From Spirulina sp. DLM2.Bin59 (GTDB taxonomy: Bacteria; Cyanobacteriota; Cyanobacteriia; Cyanobacteriales; Spirulinaceae), in the NCBI GenBank assembly GCA_007693875.1, contig RECT01000438.1, positions 1-8,217 on the forward strand: a stretch of 8,217 nucleotides of DNA, given 5' to 3'. Below are positions 1 through 6,701 of the stretch, in pieces; the first letter of the stretch is position 1; every line of letters begins with the position of its first letter. Made by a program: the position numbers and the translations under genes. The notes beneath the pieces were generated by a model, which worked only from the letters and a program-made list of their open reading frames with translations, did no database searches and had not been told where the DNA came from.

Positions 1-1
1 A

Positions 2-1048
2 GCCCTCCATTCCCTTTACCAACAACTCACCACCTCCATCCGTCGCCGCCCCCTCAACCCCTACCACAGCCATCCCCTCAACAGCCAAGAACAGGAATTA
101 TTGGCGCAACTGTACGACCTGTTTCCCCCCCAAACCCTCCCGGCTCCCTGGGGAGAATTGCAACACCGTTGGCCCCAACCCGGGCAACTCTATTGGTCAA
201 GCCGCGATCCCGATAGTCATGCTGTCATGCTCCATACCGCCCCGATGGAGGTGAATGCAGCCTTGGAGCCGGTGTGGGCGCAGCAGCCCATTGTGTTGAT
301 GGGAGGATTTTTAGGGTTAGAAACCGATGGGAGCAATGGCAATGGGAGGGGCGATCCGCGTCAGCGTACCCATCGCTTTCGGCAGCAATTGGGCCTCGGG
401 GAACTCACCACCGTCAAGTTTTCCCCCCAACGGCAAAACGACTACATCCAGCTTTACGTTCCCGATCGCATCCCCCTCCCCAATACCCGCGATTTTCAGC
501 CCCATCTCTTAGACCAATTGGTGCGGCTCTGTCGGGGGGGACGGTTGGGGCAACGCCAAGGCTATCGCCAACCGCCGGCCTGGATCGCGCCCCTAAAGCG
601 GCCGGCGGTGATCATTGTTGAAGATGTCCCCCTGCGGGCCCAGGTGGCCACGACATTAGCGGCGGAATTTGGCCGGTTGGTGCGTGTGGAGCAAGGGTTA
701 CAGGAGCCGGAGGGAATTCTAGTCTGTGGTTGGGGGTTTTGGCGACAGCATCAAGGGGACTGTTTACCGCCGCAGTTATTGGCGATCGCCACCCTACCCC
801 TTCCTTCCATGGAAGATCCCCTCGTTGCCGGTCGCGTCAACCATTACAAACAACAACATCAAGATTGGTTCCACCATTACCTTTTACCCGTGGCCATGGG
901 GGAATTACAGCGGGCGGTGATGCCGGTGCGGGAGGTGCAGGGGGTGGTGGCCCTGTTGGATAATCGCGTCAACCATCGCAGCTATGGCCGCAAAATTCTC
1001 AACGCCCTCGAACCCCTGGCCCGCATCAACTACATTGATTTTCTCTGA
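2..1048 (+). CDS. DinG/XPD-like helicase, C-terminal part (5' end outside window)
   Basis: The frame is open from the left edge, so the TTG at 101 is unlikely to be the real start; 348 residues are visible. The C-terminal half aligns by eye with the second RecA-like domain of DinG/XPD-type superfamily 2 helicases, which unwind DNA using ATP. The landmarks are an ILVCG strand followed by GFWRQHQ (motif V position, about 722-754), LLAIATLPLPS with DPLVAGR, then a block ending in GVVALLDNRV..RSYG. The usual motif VI, QxxGRxxR, reads QRAVMPVR here (908-931), losing the Gly and the first Arg. The usual motif V, SFxEGxDxxG, is replaced by GFWRQHQ. The SAT motif expected near VLTSATL reads VLMGGFLG (290-316). 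The N-terminal Walker motifs lie outside the window. From memory, similar proteins occur widely in cyanobacteria, so the changes may be a family trait rather than decay. Family call fairly sure; helicase activity uncertain. Confidence 0.75.
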   Translation, partial: ALHSLYQQLTTSIRRRPLNPYHSHPLNSQEQELLAQLYDLFPPQTLPAPWGELQHRWPQPGQLYWSSRDPDSHAVMLHTAPMEVNAALEPVWAQQPIVLMGGFLGLETDGSNGNGRGDPRQRTHRFRQQLGLGELTTVKFSPQRQNDYIQLYVPDRIPLPNTRDFQPHLLDQLVRLCRGGRLGQRQGYRQPPAWIAPLKRPAVIIVEDVPLRAQVATTLAAEFGRLVRVEQGLQEPEGILVCGWGFWRQHQGDCLPPQLLAIATLPLPSMEDPLVAGRVNHYKQQHQDWFHHYLLPVAMGELQRAVMPVREVQGVVALLDNRVNHRSYGRKILNALEPLARINYIDFL

Positions 1049-1062
1049 GCGTGGGGTGAGTT

Positions 1063-1356
1063 GTGGTGGCAAAGGGGCAGGCTTGGGGATTTGATGGTGA
1101 TGGGGCGTTGCTGCGGTTGGTGGCGGAGGCCCATCGGATTCGCTATGCCTATTTGTTTGATCCCCTGGTGGCTGTCCATACGGCCCGGGTGGAGCCGTTG
1201 CCCCATCAAATCACCGCCGTTTATCGGGAAATGCTGCCCTATTTAATCAGCCGTTTTTTTCGCGCCCCCTTTGCACAGTTGGGGGCATCCTCTACCCCAG
1301 GAAACCCCAAGCCAATCAGCCATCGTTCGCCACGGTACAGTCGGCAAACTTGTTAG
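1063..1356 (+). pseudogene. Remnant of SNF2-type helicase N-terminal region
   Basis: This 97-codon ORF opens with GTG 14 bases after the helicase stop, with GGGGTGAG just upstream as a possible ribosome site. Residues 8 to 59 (WGFDGDGALLRLVAEAHRIR, then LFDPLVAVHT and VEPLPHQITAVYREMLP) match what I recall of the segment just before the Walker A motif in large (about 1000-residue) bacterial SNF2/RapA-like helicases. In those proteins MLP is followed by RQPLRFLLADDPGAGKT. Here the match stops at MLP (base 1239) and continues as YLISRFFRAP and low-information sequence to a TAG. The beginning of the family, the whole ATPase core and the C-terminus are missing, so no helicase function is possible. 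It is most likely the residue of a deletion. The alternative is a small expressed fragment, because the segment itself has no internal stop. Identity is from recognition of the motif string, not a search. Confidence 0.7.
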
Positions 1357-1376
1357 ACTGTCCTAGAATCTAGAAT
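1350..1376 (+). promoter_or_regulatory. Candidate promoter of the 342-residue protein gene
   Basis: TTGTTA (1350-1355) and TAGAAT (1371-1376) could serve as -35 and -10 boxes, but the spacer is only 15 bases. The -10 candidate is the second unit of a tandem 7-bp repeat, CTAGAAT-CTAGAAT (1363-1376). Predicted transcription would begin near 1383, about 20 bases before the ATG at 1404. The 164-base interval between the SNF2-like match and this gene holds nothing else I can recognise. Confidence 0.3.
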
Positions 1377-1403
1377 CCCTGCTGATCTCGCTCCCCCTGC
1401 CCT

Positions 1404-2432
1404 ATGCGTATTCGACAAATTTTGCTGATTGCCTTCGTTGCCCTCGGTTTGGGGTTAGCAACCTTAGTCCAGGGGATGGGGCAACCCGCTTTCAGTTGTG
1501 AATACCATCAGGAGGCCTATGAAGGGTTGGTGACGGAACAGCTAGAGGCAGAATTAACGGGATCGGGGTTGATTGGTCGGGTGCATGGAGCAGCGCCGGC
1601 CATGGCGGTGCTGACGGTGCGAGAGCCGGATCATTTTTTTAACCATCGGGAATTTTCCCTCATCCCTGCCAATGGGGAAGTCCGTGAGGCCTTAGGGGCA
1701 ATTCATCGTCATGATCGGATCTGTATCCAAGGGGAATGGCTCCATAATCCCAGTAGTCAGCCCCATTTGCTTGTGAAGGGGATGGAGGTTTTAGAAACTT
1801 GGCAGGGGGTGAGGGGTTATGAGCATCAAACCCAGTTGCCGGAGGATTTACTGGGGCGGGATGGCTCCTTAGTGGGGGTTGTCCATGCGGTGGGGACGGA
1901 GGGGGATCTGTTGGTGGTGGATTATGGCGATGGGGTTGTGCCGGTGGTGGTGACGGATCCGGTGTGGACGGCGGGCCTGTATCGCGGTGATATTGTGCGC
2001 TTGAACTATGGGGTGCAACGGATTCCCCCCCGGCCGCCCCATTTGCGTTTGAATGAGCGGGCAGATCAACCTTTGGCGGTGCTAGATGCGATCGCCTCCT
2101 GGCACAATCAACCCAAAACCCTCACCGGCAAGCTCGTCAAATTCCCCCAAAGCCCCCAAATCCAATTTGATGTCTATGGTTTGGCGGTGGAAACCTTGGG
2201 GCAACAGCGGATTTTTACGCTGGTTAATTTTGAAGACCCGGAAGTATTTGGGGCGATTCGTCAACGGTTGGCGACATTGTGGGAGGAAAATGAAGGGGGG
2301 GCGATCGCCGGCCGCAATTACCTAATCAACCCCGGCCTCACCCTCACCGCCACCGGCACGATTAACGTCATTTCCCCCGAACAGGCTAATCCGCAAATCC
2401 TCCTCGCTACCCCCGAAGCCATTCAGCAATAG
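1404..2432 (+). CDS. Exported or membrane-anchored protein of unknown function
   Basis: 342 residues. I do not recognise a named family. The N-terminus (MRIRQ, then a hydrophobic run at about 6-22) is a typical signal peptide or anchor, so the protein probably acts in the periplasm/cell envelope or on a membrane. Cys32 follows the hydrophobic stretch, but AFSC is a poor lipobox; with a second Cys near 107 it could instead form a disulfide. The rest is rich in short alternating strands with glycine turns, in about three similar blocks (about 55-132, 155-216 and 240-325). Examples are SLVGVVHAVG..GDLLVVDYGDG..PVVV with LYRGDIVRLNYG, and TGKLVKF..IQFDVYGLAVE. This pattern suggests repeated OB-like beta-barrels, an inference only. 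No ribosome-binding site is evident before ATG 1404; the start is supported by the signal peptide immediately after it. The 3' end overlaps the opposing membrane-protein gene by 10 bases. Confidence 0.75.
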   Translation: MRIRQILLIAFVALGLGLATLVQGMGQPAFSCEYHQEAYEGLVTEQLEAELTGSGLIGRVHGAAPAMAVLTVREPDHFFNHREFSLIPANGEVREALGAIHRHDRICIQGEWLHNPSSQPHLLVKGMEVLETWQGVRGYEHQTQLPEDLLGRDGSLVGVVHAVGTEGDLLVVDYGDGVVPVVVTDPVWTAGLYRGDIVRLNYGVQRIPPRPPHLRLNERADQPLAVLDAIASWHNQPKTLTGKLVKFPQSPQIQFDVYGLAVETLGQQRIFTLVNFEDPEVFGAIRQRLATLWEENEGGAIAGRNYLINPGLTLTATGTINVISPEQANPQILLATPEAIQQ

Positions 2433-2839
2433 CGCCGGCCCTTGAAGAACACCCCCAACATAATCATGACCAGCCCTGGATAGGACAACTGCGTCAGGGG
2501 AAAAATCGGCAGTGGCAAAGCATCCTTAATCCCCAACGCCACCGCCAAACACAACACCAACGCCCACAAACTGCCCCGATTCAAGTACAAAGGCTGTCGC
2601 CACCGCTCACCAAAATAGAGTCCCAAGGCTCCCAAGCCAAAGGTTGCCAACAGGGGCATGAACTCCCCCAAGGGGGGCGCAAGCAGATTCCCCAAAACCG
2701 CCCGGATCGCCGGAATCCCCAAACTCCATAGACCCGCCAACAACCATTCCACAGCAATCACCGCCAACAACGTCACCCCCGCCACTTTTGCCAATTCAAG
2801 CCAGGGTTGTTGAGTGAAGCCACGCCAAGGATTGCTCAT
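2423..2839 (-). CDS. Small multi-pass membrane protein
   Basis: 138 residues with about four hydrophobic helices (roughly 17-38, 58-75, 88-103 and 118-133). A short basic N-terminus (MSNPWRGF) precedes them and the C-terminus is basic (GVFFKGRRYC). Conserved-looking features are GERW after helix 2, LNRGSLWALVLCLAV in helix 3 and GVFFKGR at the end. From memory these resemble a small cyanobacterial membrane family that databases sometimes mislabel as peptide chain release factor 1; nothing here resembles a release factor (no GGQ motif, no soluble domains). Function unknown. It lies 87 bases downstream of the XRE gene on the same strand and might be co-transcribed with it. The 87-base gap holds no clear promoter. 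Its stop lies inside the last codons of the opposing gene. Confidence 0.7.
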   Translation of the reverse strand: MSNPWRGFTQQPWLELAKVAGVTLLAVIAVEWLLAGLWSLGIPAIRAVLGNLLAPPLGEFMPLLATFGLGALGLYFGERWRQPLYLNRGSLWALVLCLAVALGIKDALPLPIFPLTQLSYPGLVMIMLGVFFKGRRYC

Positions 2840-2926
2840 AAATCAGGATCGAGAGTTTTAGACCATTGTGGCATACGCAATCCTCCCTGTTCCCGTCGCC
2901 ATTGAGGGCAACTCTGGCCCAATCCC

Positions 2927-3274
2927 CTAGCGGGAGGAGCCAGCCTCCTGGGCGGCTTGGAAAATCTCGCGGGCAAATTCTGGGCTTTCCCGCATCCGCC
3001 GGAATAACATCGGCATCGATTTGTAATGCTGACTCAGCAAAGCCTCTTCCCGGTGGGGGACGCGGCCCGCCAAAAAGATCAACTCTTCAGGATCCAAATC
3101 GAGATAGCGGGCAAGGTTACGAATCACATCTTCCTTCGGAGCGTATTCCGCCCGGTTGTTCTCCAGCTTGGAAAGATAGGTAAAGTCAATGTTGATTAAA
3201 GCCGCCAGTTCCCGCTGACTATACCCCTTATCTTTGCGGCGATCGCGGATCAGTTTTCCAAATGCGGTGTTCAT
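2927..3274 (-). CDS. XRE-family helix-turn-helix transcriptional regulator
   Basis: 115 residues with a Cro/C1-type DNA-binding domain at about residues 5-65. The sequence runs FGKLIRDRR, GYSQRELAALINI and TYLSKLENNRA, then YLDLDPEELIFLAGRVP. The recognition helix falls near 28-40. The C-terminal tail (about 75-115, HYKSMPMLFRRMRESPEF) is helical and resembles cyanobacterial relatives I recall. I start it at the ATG at 3274 because the family begins MNT.FGKLIR. The frame stays open upstream to 3403, but those 43 residues look non-coding and include the likely promoter. Relatives are often followed by an ImmA/IrrE-type metallopeptidase gene; none is present here, and the next gene is a membrane protein. 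It probably represses its own promoter through the palindrome at 3316-3328. The wider regulon cannot be read from the sequence. Confidence 0.88.
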   Translation of the reverse strand: MNTAFGKLIRDRRKDKGYSQRELAALINIDFTYLSKLENNRAEYAPKEDVIRNLARYLDLDPEELIFLAGRVPHREEALLSQHYKSMPMLFRRMRESPEFAREIFQAAQEAGSSR

Positions 3275-3308
3275 GAGTGGGTCGCTATGAATGGCCAAGG
3301 CTCGCATT

Positions 3309-3328
3309 ATTTTAAGGTCTATTAGACC
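3309..3328 (-). promoter_or_regulatory. Candidate promoter and operator of the XRE regulator
   Basis: A perfect 13-base palindrome GGTCTA-T-TAGACC (3316-3328) lies 42 bases upstream of the chosen start of the XRE gene. Immediately downstream on the minus strand is TAAAAT (plus positions 3309-3314), a 5-of-6 match to a -10 box. This gives a leader of about 28 bases. The palindrome therefore occupies the spacer just upstream of the -10 box, a usual place for an autorepressor site. No good -35 box is visible. Confidence 0.45.
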
Positions 3329-3403
3329 CCTTCGCAGTACTCCAACCATAGTTGAAAGCTTGGCTGGTGGTGTAGCGGGGCGCGATCGCAGGGAGCAATC
3401 CAC

Positions 3404-3582
3404 AGATAGAAAGCTGGATGGGGCGTGGGAGTGATGGCGGCTGAAGCATTCGGGATTCCCTAGTAATGGGCAGATGGTTGATTTTTAAGTCCGGGGAAGA
3501 TTATGTTAGGGTTGAGTGGTTTATTAGCGTTGTCATGCTATGGGCTTGCATCGCTCACTTGAGAAGTATTTCAAGAATTTCT
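3404..3582. other. Gene-free interval upstream of the sensor kinase
   Basis: No convincing gene lies between the XRE start (3274) and the kinase start (3696). One plus-strand ORF of 69 codons (3466-3675) has unremarkable composition, no recognisable motif and runs through the kinase promoter. Base composition becomes AT-rich from about 3470, in contrast to the GC-rich genes on both sides. A short interrupted inverted repeat, CTTGA-N8-TCAAG (3558-3575), lies just before the NtcA-like box. No tRNA or other structured RNA was recognised. Confidence 0.5.
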
Positions 3583-3622
3583 GTATCTAAATTTACCGTT
3601 TCTAAATATTGTCTAATATTAC
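3583..3622 (+). promoter_or_regulatory. Candidate NtcA-activated promoter
   Basis: GTA-tctaaatt-TAC at 3583-3596 is an exact match to the NtcA consensus GTA-N8-TAC, the binding site of the cyanobacterial CRP-family nitrogen activator. A 4-of-6 -10 candidate, TATTAC, lies at 3617-3622. This would put the start of transcription near 3629-3630 and the box centre at about -40, close to the usual -41.5 of class II activation. The 20-base gap to the -10 is slightly short of the usual 22 or so. A second -10 candidate, TAATAT (3614-3619), would pair with TTTACC (3592-3597) as an ordinary weak promoter. The leader would be about 65-70 bases. A 14-base consensus match can occur by chance in AT-rich DNA. 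Confidence 0.45.
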
Positions 3623-3695
3623 CTAGGGTGTTCTTGTTTATCTACCTCAGTCGCTTTTGTCGTCAACCGCCCTAACCCATACCCTAATTTATACC

Positions 3696-6665
3696 ATGGC
3701 ATCATCCTCTCGCCGCATTGTTAAAGAACGCCGCGATTATAATACTTGGGTGGCCAATGAAACGTTAGAGGACTATTCGCTCCGGTATGCACCGAAGTCC
3801 TTTCGCAAGTGGCCAGAACTCCTCGTCGCCAATACAGCATTGGGGGGGATTTCCTTTCTAGCCCTGGAGGCCATTGGTGGCTCCTTGGCGATTAACTATG
3901 GGTTTAGTAATTCCGTTTGGGCGATCGCCACCGTCGGGTTAATCATCTTTTTGGCGGGGATTCCCATTACCTACTACGCCGCCAAATACAACATTGATAT
4001 GGACTTGTTAACCCGAGGGGCAGGGTTTGGCTATATCGGTTCGACAATTACCTCGTTAATTTATGCCTCCTTTACGTTTATCTTCTTTGCCATTGAAGCG
4101 GCCATTATGGCCCAAGCCCTAGAATTGTATTTTGGGCTACCGTTGTGGTTGGGTTATATTGTTTGCTCCGTTTTAATTATTCCCTTGGTATTCTACGGGG
4201 TGACGCTGATTAATCAGTTGCAGTTATGGACGCAACCCCTATGGCTGGCGTTAATGGTTGCTCCCTATATTTTTGTCTTGGCCAAAGAACCCCAGGCTTT
4301 GGATCATTGGGTCAATTTTGCGGGCAGATCCTCCAGTGGGGCCGGCTTTGATCCCCTGCTGTTTGGGGCGGCGGCGACGGTTTCTTTCTCCCTGATTGCC
4401 CAGTTGGGGGAGCAGGTGGATTATTTACGGTTTTTGCCCGATGAGGGGCCGGAGAATCGCGGCCGCTGGTGGTTGGCGGTGATTGGGGCGGGACCCGGTT
4501 GGATTATCTTGGGGACGGCGAAACAGTTAGGGGGGGCATTCCTCGCCACGTTGGCCATTAGCCATGGGGTGGCGATCGCCCAAGCCAAAGAGCCGATCCA
4601 AATGTACCTAGCGGGCTTCCGGTATGTGTTCGACAATCCCGCCATCGTGTTAGCGGTGGGGACATTATTTGTGATTGTTTCCCAAATTAAAATCAACGTC
4701 ACCAACGCCTACGCCGGTTCCCTGGCCTGGTCTAACTTTTTCTCCCGCTTGACCCATTCCCACCCGGGCCGGGTGGTGTGGTTAGTGTTTAACGTGGCCA
4801 TTTCCTTAGTCTTGATGGAGTTGGGGGTATTTGAAACCCTAGAGGCGGTGTTGGGGCTGTATTCCAATGTGGCCATCGCTTGGGTGGGGGCATTGGTGGC
4901 GGATCTGGTGATTAATAAACCCCTCAAACTCAGCCCCTCCTATGTGGAATTTAAACGGGCCTATTTGTACAACATCAACCCGGTAGGGTTTGGGTCAACG
5001 GCGATCGCTTCGGTAATCGCCATCCTCGCCTTCATCGGCTGGTTTGGCCCCTGGCCCCAAGCCTATTCCCCCTTCCTCGCCCTGGGGATTGCCTTCACCC
5101 TCGCCCCCCTGATCGCCTGGATCACCAAAGGGAAATACTACATCGCCCGGGAAAACACGATCCGCCTCAATACCGCCTCCGATGCCCTGATTACCTGCGG
5201 CATTTGTGCCCAAGCCTACGAGCCAGCGGATACCGCCTTTTGCCCCGTTTATGATGGCGCGATCTGCTCCCTCTGCTGTAGCCTCGATGCCCAATGCCAC
5301 GATGGTTGCAAAACCGATGGCGTGGCTCCCTCCATGGCCCATCGCTTTGCCGCGATGATCTTTGGCGATCGCCTCAACCCCCAATTAAGCCTGCGCATTG
5401 TCCGGTTTAGCGGCACCTTTGCCCTCATGGGGGGGAGCATTGGCGTGATTATCGGGCTAGTCTATGCCTTGATTGGTCAGCAGGCCAATGCCTCCCTGGG
5501 GGAGTCCTTTATGATTACGTTTATGCTGCTGCTGGTGGTGGCGGGCATGGGGGCCTGGTGGATTGTCTTGAGCGAGGAAAGTCGGGAATTGGCAGAGGCA
5601 GAATTGGATAAGCAAAACCTGCAATTGCAGGGGGAAATCCACGATCGCCAACAGGCCCAAGCCAACCTCCAAGCCCTCACCCACGAGCTAGAGGAGCGGG
5701 TGGAGCAGCGGACAGCGGAATTGGTAGAAGCCCTCCGCACGTTGCAACATACCCAAGGGCAATTGGTGCAAACTGAGAAAATGTCCAGTTTGGGGCAGTT
5801 GGTGGCCGGTGTGGCCCATGAGATTAATAACCCCGTTAACTTTATCCATGGCAACCTTGACCATGCCCATTCCTATGTGGGGGGTCTGCTGGAATTGATC
5901 GAGCTTTATCAGCGGGAATTTCCGATGACGGAGGCGATCGCCGACTGCATCGAGGAAATTGAACTGGACTTTATTCAAGAGGATTTACCCAAACTCCTCA
6001 GTTCCATGGCCGTGGGTACGGAGCGGATTCGGCAAATTGTCCTCTCCCTGCGGGTCTTCTCCCGTGTGGATGAATCGGATTATAAGCCGGTGAATCTCCA
6101 TGAAGGGCTGGATAGCACGTTGATGATTCTCGGCAATCGTCTCAAGGCTAATTCTGAACGGCCCGCCATCGCCATCCAACGCAACTATGGCCCGCTGCCC
6201 CTGGTGGAATGCTACGCCGGCCAACTCAATCAGGTGTTTATGAACCTGTTGGCCAATGCCCTCGATGCCTTTGATGAGTGCAATGGCCAACGCACCTATG
6301 GGGAAATCTCCCAAAACCCCTACCGAATCACGATTCAAACCCAAGTGATCCATGAAAATTGGGTGCGGATTGAATTGATGGACAATGGCCCCGGCATTCC
6401 CAAAGCGGTGCAACACCTTTTGTTTGATGCCTTTTTCACCACCAAAGGCGTGGGCAAAGGCACAGGACTGGGGTTATCCATCAGCTATCAGATCATCACC
6501 GAAAAACATCAGGGTAAAATTTGGTGTGAGTCAGAGCCGGGTCAAGGCACCACCTTTGTGATTGAAATTCCCATTCATCCCCAGGCCGTCGCCCCTGTCC
6601 CCCAAACCGCTTTTGCCCTTGCCTCCCCTCGCCTCTCCCCCGATGCGATAAAATTGCTTGAATAA
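3696..6665 (+). CDS. NCS1-type permease / sensor histidine kinase fusion
   Basis: 989 residues from ATG 3696; the frame extends to a TTG at 3657, but the family-like start MASSSRRIVKERR fits the ATG. Residues about 40-485 form a multi-helix permease of the NCS1 (CodB-like nucleobase:cation symporter) class. Landmarks are LALEAIGGSLAINYGF, TRGAGFGYIGSTITSLIYA, LQLWTQPLWLAL and SQIKINVTNAYAGSLAW. Next comes a Cys-rich module at 501-538 (CGIC, then C516, CSLCC, C534H, C538), probably a metal-binding ribbon. Two further membrane helices (570-592 and 604-625) and a coiled coil (about 627-697) lead to the kinase. His708 in AHEINNP is the phosphorylation site. The ATPase domain has the N-box (N850, N854), the G1 box DNGPGIP (896-902), the F-box and G2 GKGTGLGLS (920-928), so the kinase looks intact. 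No PAS or receiver domain is present, so a separate response regulator is needed. The inferred role is sensing or transport of a purine, hydantoin or related nitrogen compound. The design is analogous to CbrA, in which an SLC5 permease is fused to a kinase. Confidence 0.9.
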   Translation: MASSSRRIVKERRDYNTWVANETLEDYSLRYAPKSFRKWPELLVANTALGGISFLALEAIGGSLAINYGFSNSVWAIATVGLIIFLAGIPITYYAAKYNIDMDLLTRGAGFGYIGSTITSLIYASFTFIFFAIEAAIMAQALELYFGLPLWLGYIVCSVLIIPLVFYGVTLINQLQLWTQPLWLALMVAPYIFVLAKEPQALDHWVNFAGRSSSGAGFDPLLFGAAATVSFSLIAQLGEQVDYLRFLPDEGPENRGRWWLAVIGAGPGWIILGTAKQLGGAFLATLAISHGVAIAQAKEPIQMYLAGFRYVFDNPAIVLAVGTLFVIVSQIKINVTNAYAGSLAWSNFFSRLTHSHPGRVVWLVFNVAISLVLMELGVFETLEAVLGLYSNVAIAWVGALVADLVINKPLKLSPSYVEFKRAYLYNINPVGFGSTAIASVIAILAFIGWFGPWPQAYSPFLALGIAFTLAPLIAWITKGKYYIARENTIRLNTASDALITCGICAQAYEPADTAFCPVYDGAICSLCCSLDAQCHDGCKTDGVAPSMAHRFAAMIFGDRLNPQLSLRIVRFSGTFALMGGSIGVIIGLVYALIGQQANASLGESFMITFMLLLVVAGMGAWWIVLSEESRELAEAELDKQNLQLQGEIHDRQQAQANLQALTHELEERVEQRTAELVEALRTLQHTQGQLVQTEKMSSLGQLVAGVAHEINNPVNFIHGNLDHAHSYVGGLLELIELYQREFPMTEAIADCIEEIELDFIQEDLPKLLSSMAVGTERIRQIVLSLRVFSRVDESDYKPVNLHEGLDSTLMILGNRLKANSERPAIAIQRNYGPLPLVECYAGQLNQVFMNLLANALDAFDECNGQRTYGEISQNPYRITIQTQVIHENWVRIELMDNGPGIPKAVQHLLFDAFFTTKGVGKGTGLGLSISYQIITEKHQGKIWCESEPGQGTTFVIEIPIHPQAVAPVPQTAFALASPRLSPDAIKLLE

Positions 6666-6669
6666 GCAA
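6654..6669 (+). other. Small hairpin across the kinase stop codon
   Basis: TTGCTT-gaat-AAGCAA forms a perfect 6-bp stem with a 4-base loop that includes the TAA stop (6663-6665). It lies in the 52 bases before the lpdA start. The stem is weak and has no following T-run, so it is not a convincing terminator. It could be an mRNA processing or attenuation element between the two genes, or chance. Confidence 0.25.
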
Positions 6670-6701
6670 ACCTTGACCAGACCCGGATTAAACAAAAACC
6701 G

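Noticed and set aside
3275..3403. Upstream extension of the XRE regulator by 43 residues
   Set aside because: The added residues do not resemble the family and cover the palindrome and -10 box; the ATG at 3274 gives the expected N-terminus.
3466..3675. 69-codon plus-strand ORF before the sensor kinase
   Set aside because: It has no recognisable motif, lies in AT-rich DNA and covers the likely kinase promoter, including the NtcA-like box.
3657..3695. TTG start for the permease-kinase, 13 residues upstream
   Set aside because: The extension lacks family-like sequence and the ATG at 3696 is a better start.
4995..5384. Long minus-strand ORF (129 codons) and other antisense ORFs inside the kinase and lpdA
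   Set aside because: Their composition is explained as the reverse reading of strong coding sequence; none shows a domain.
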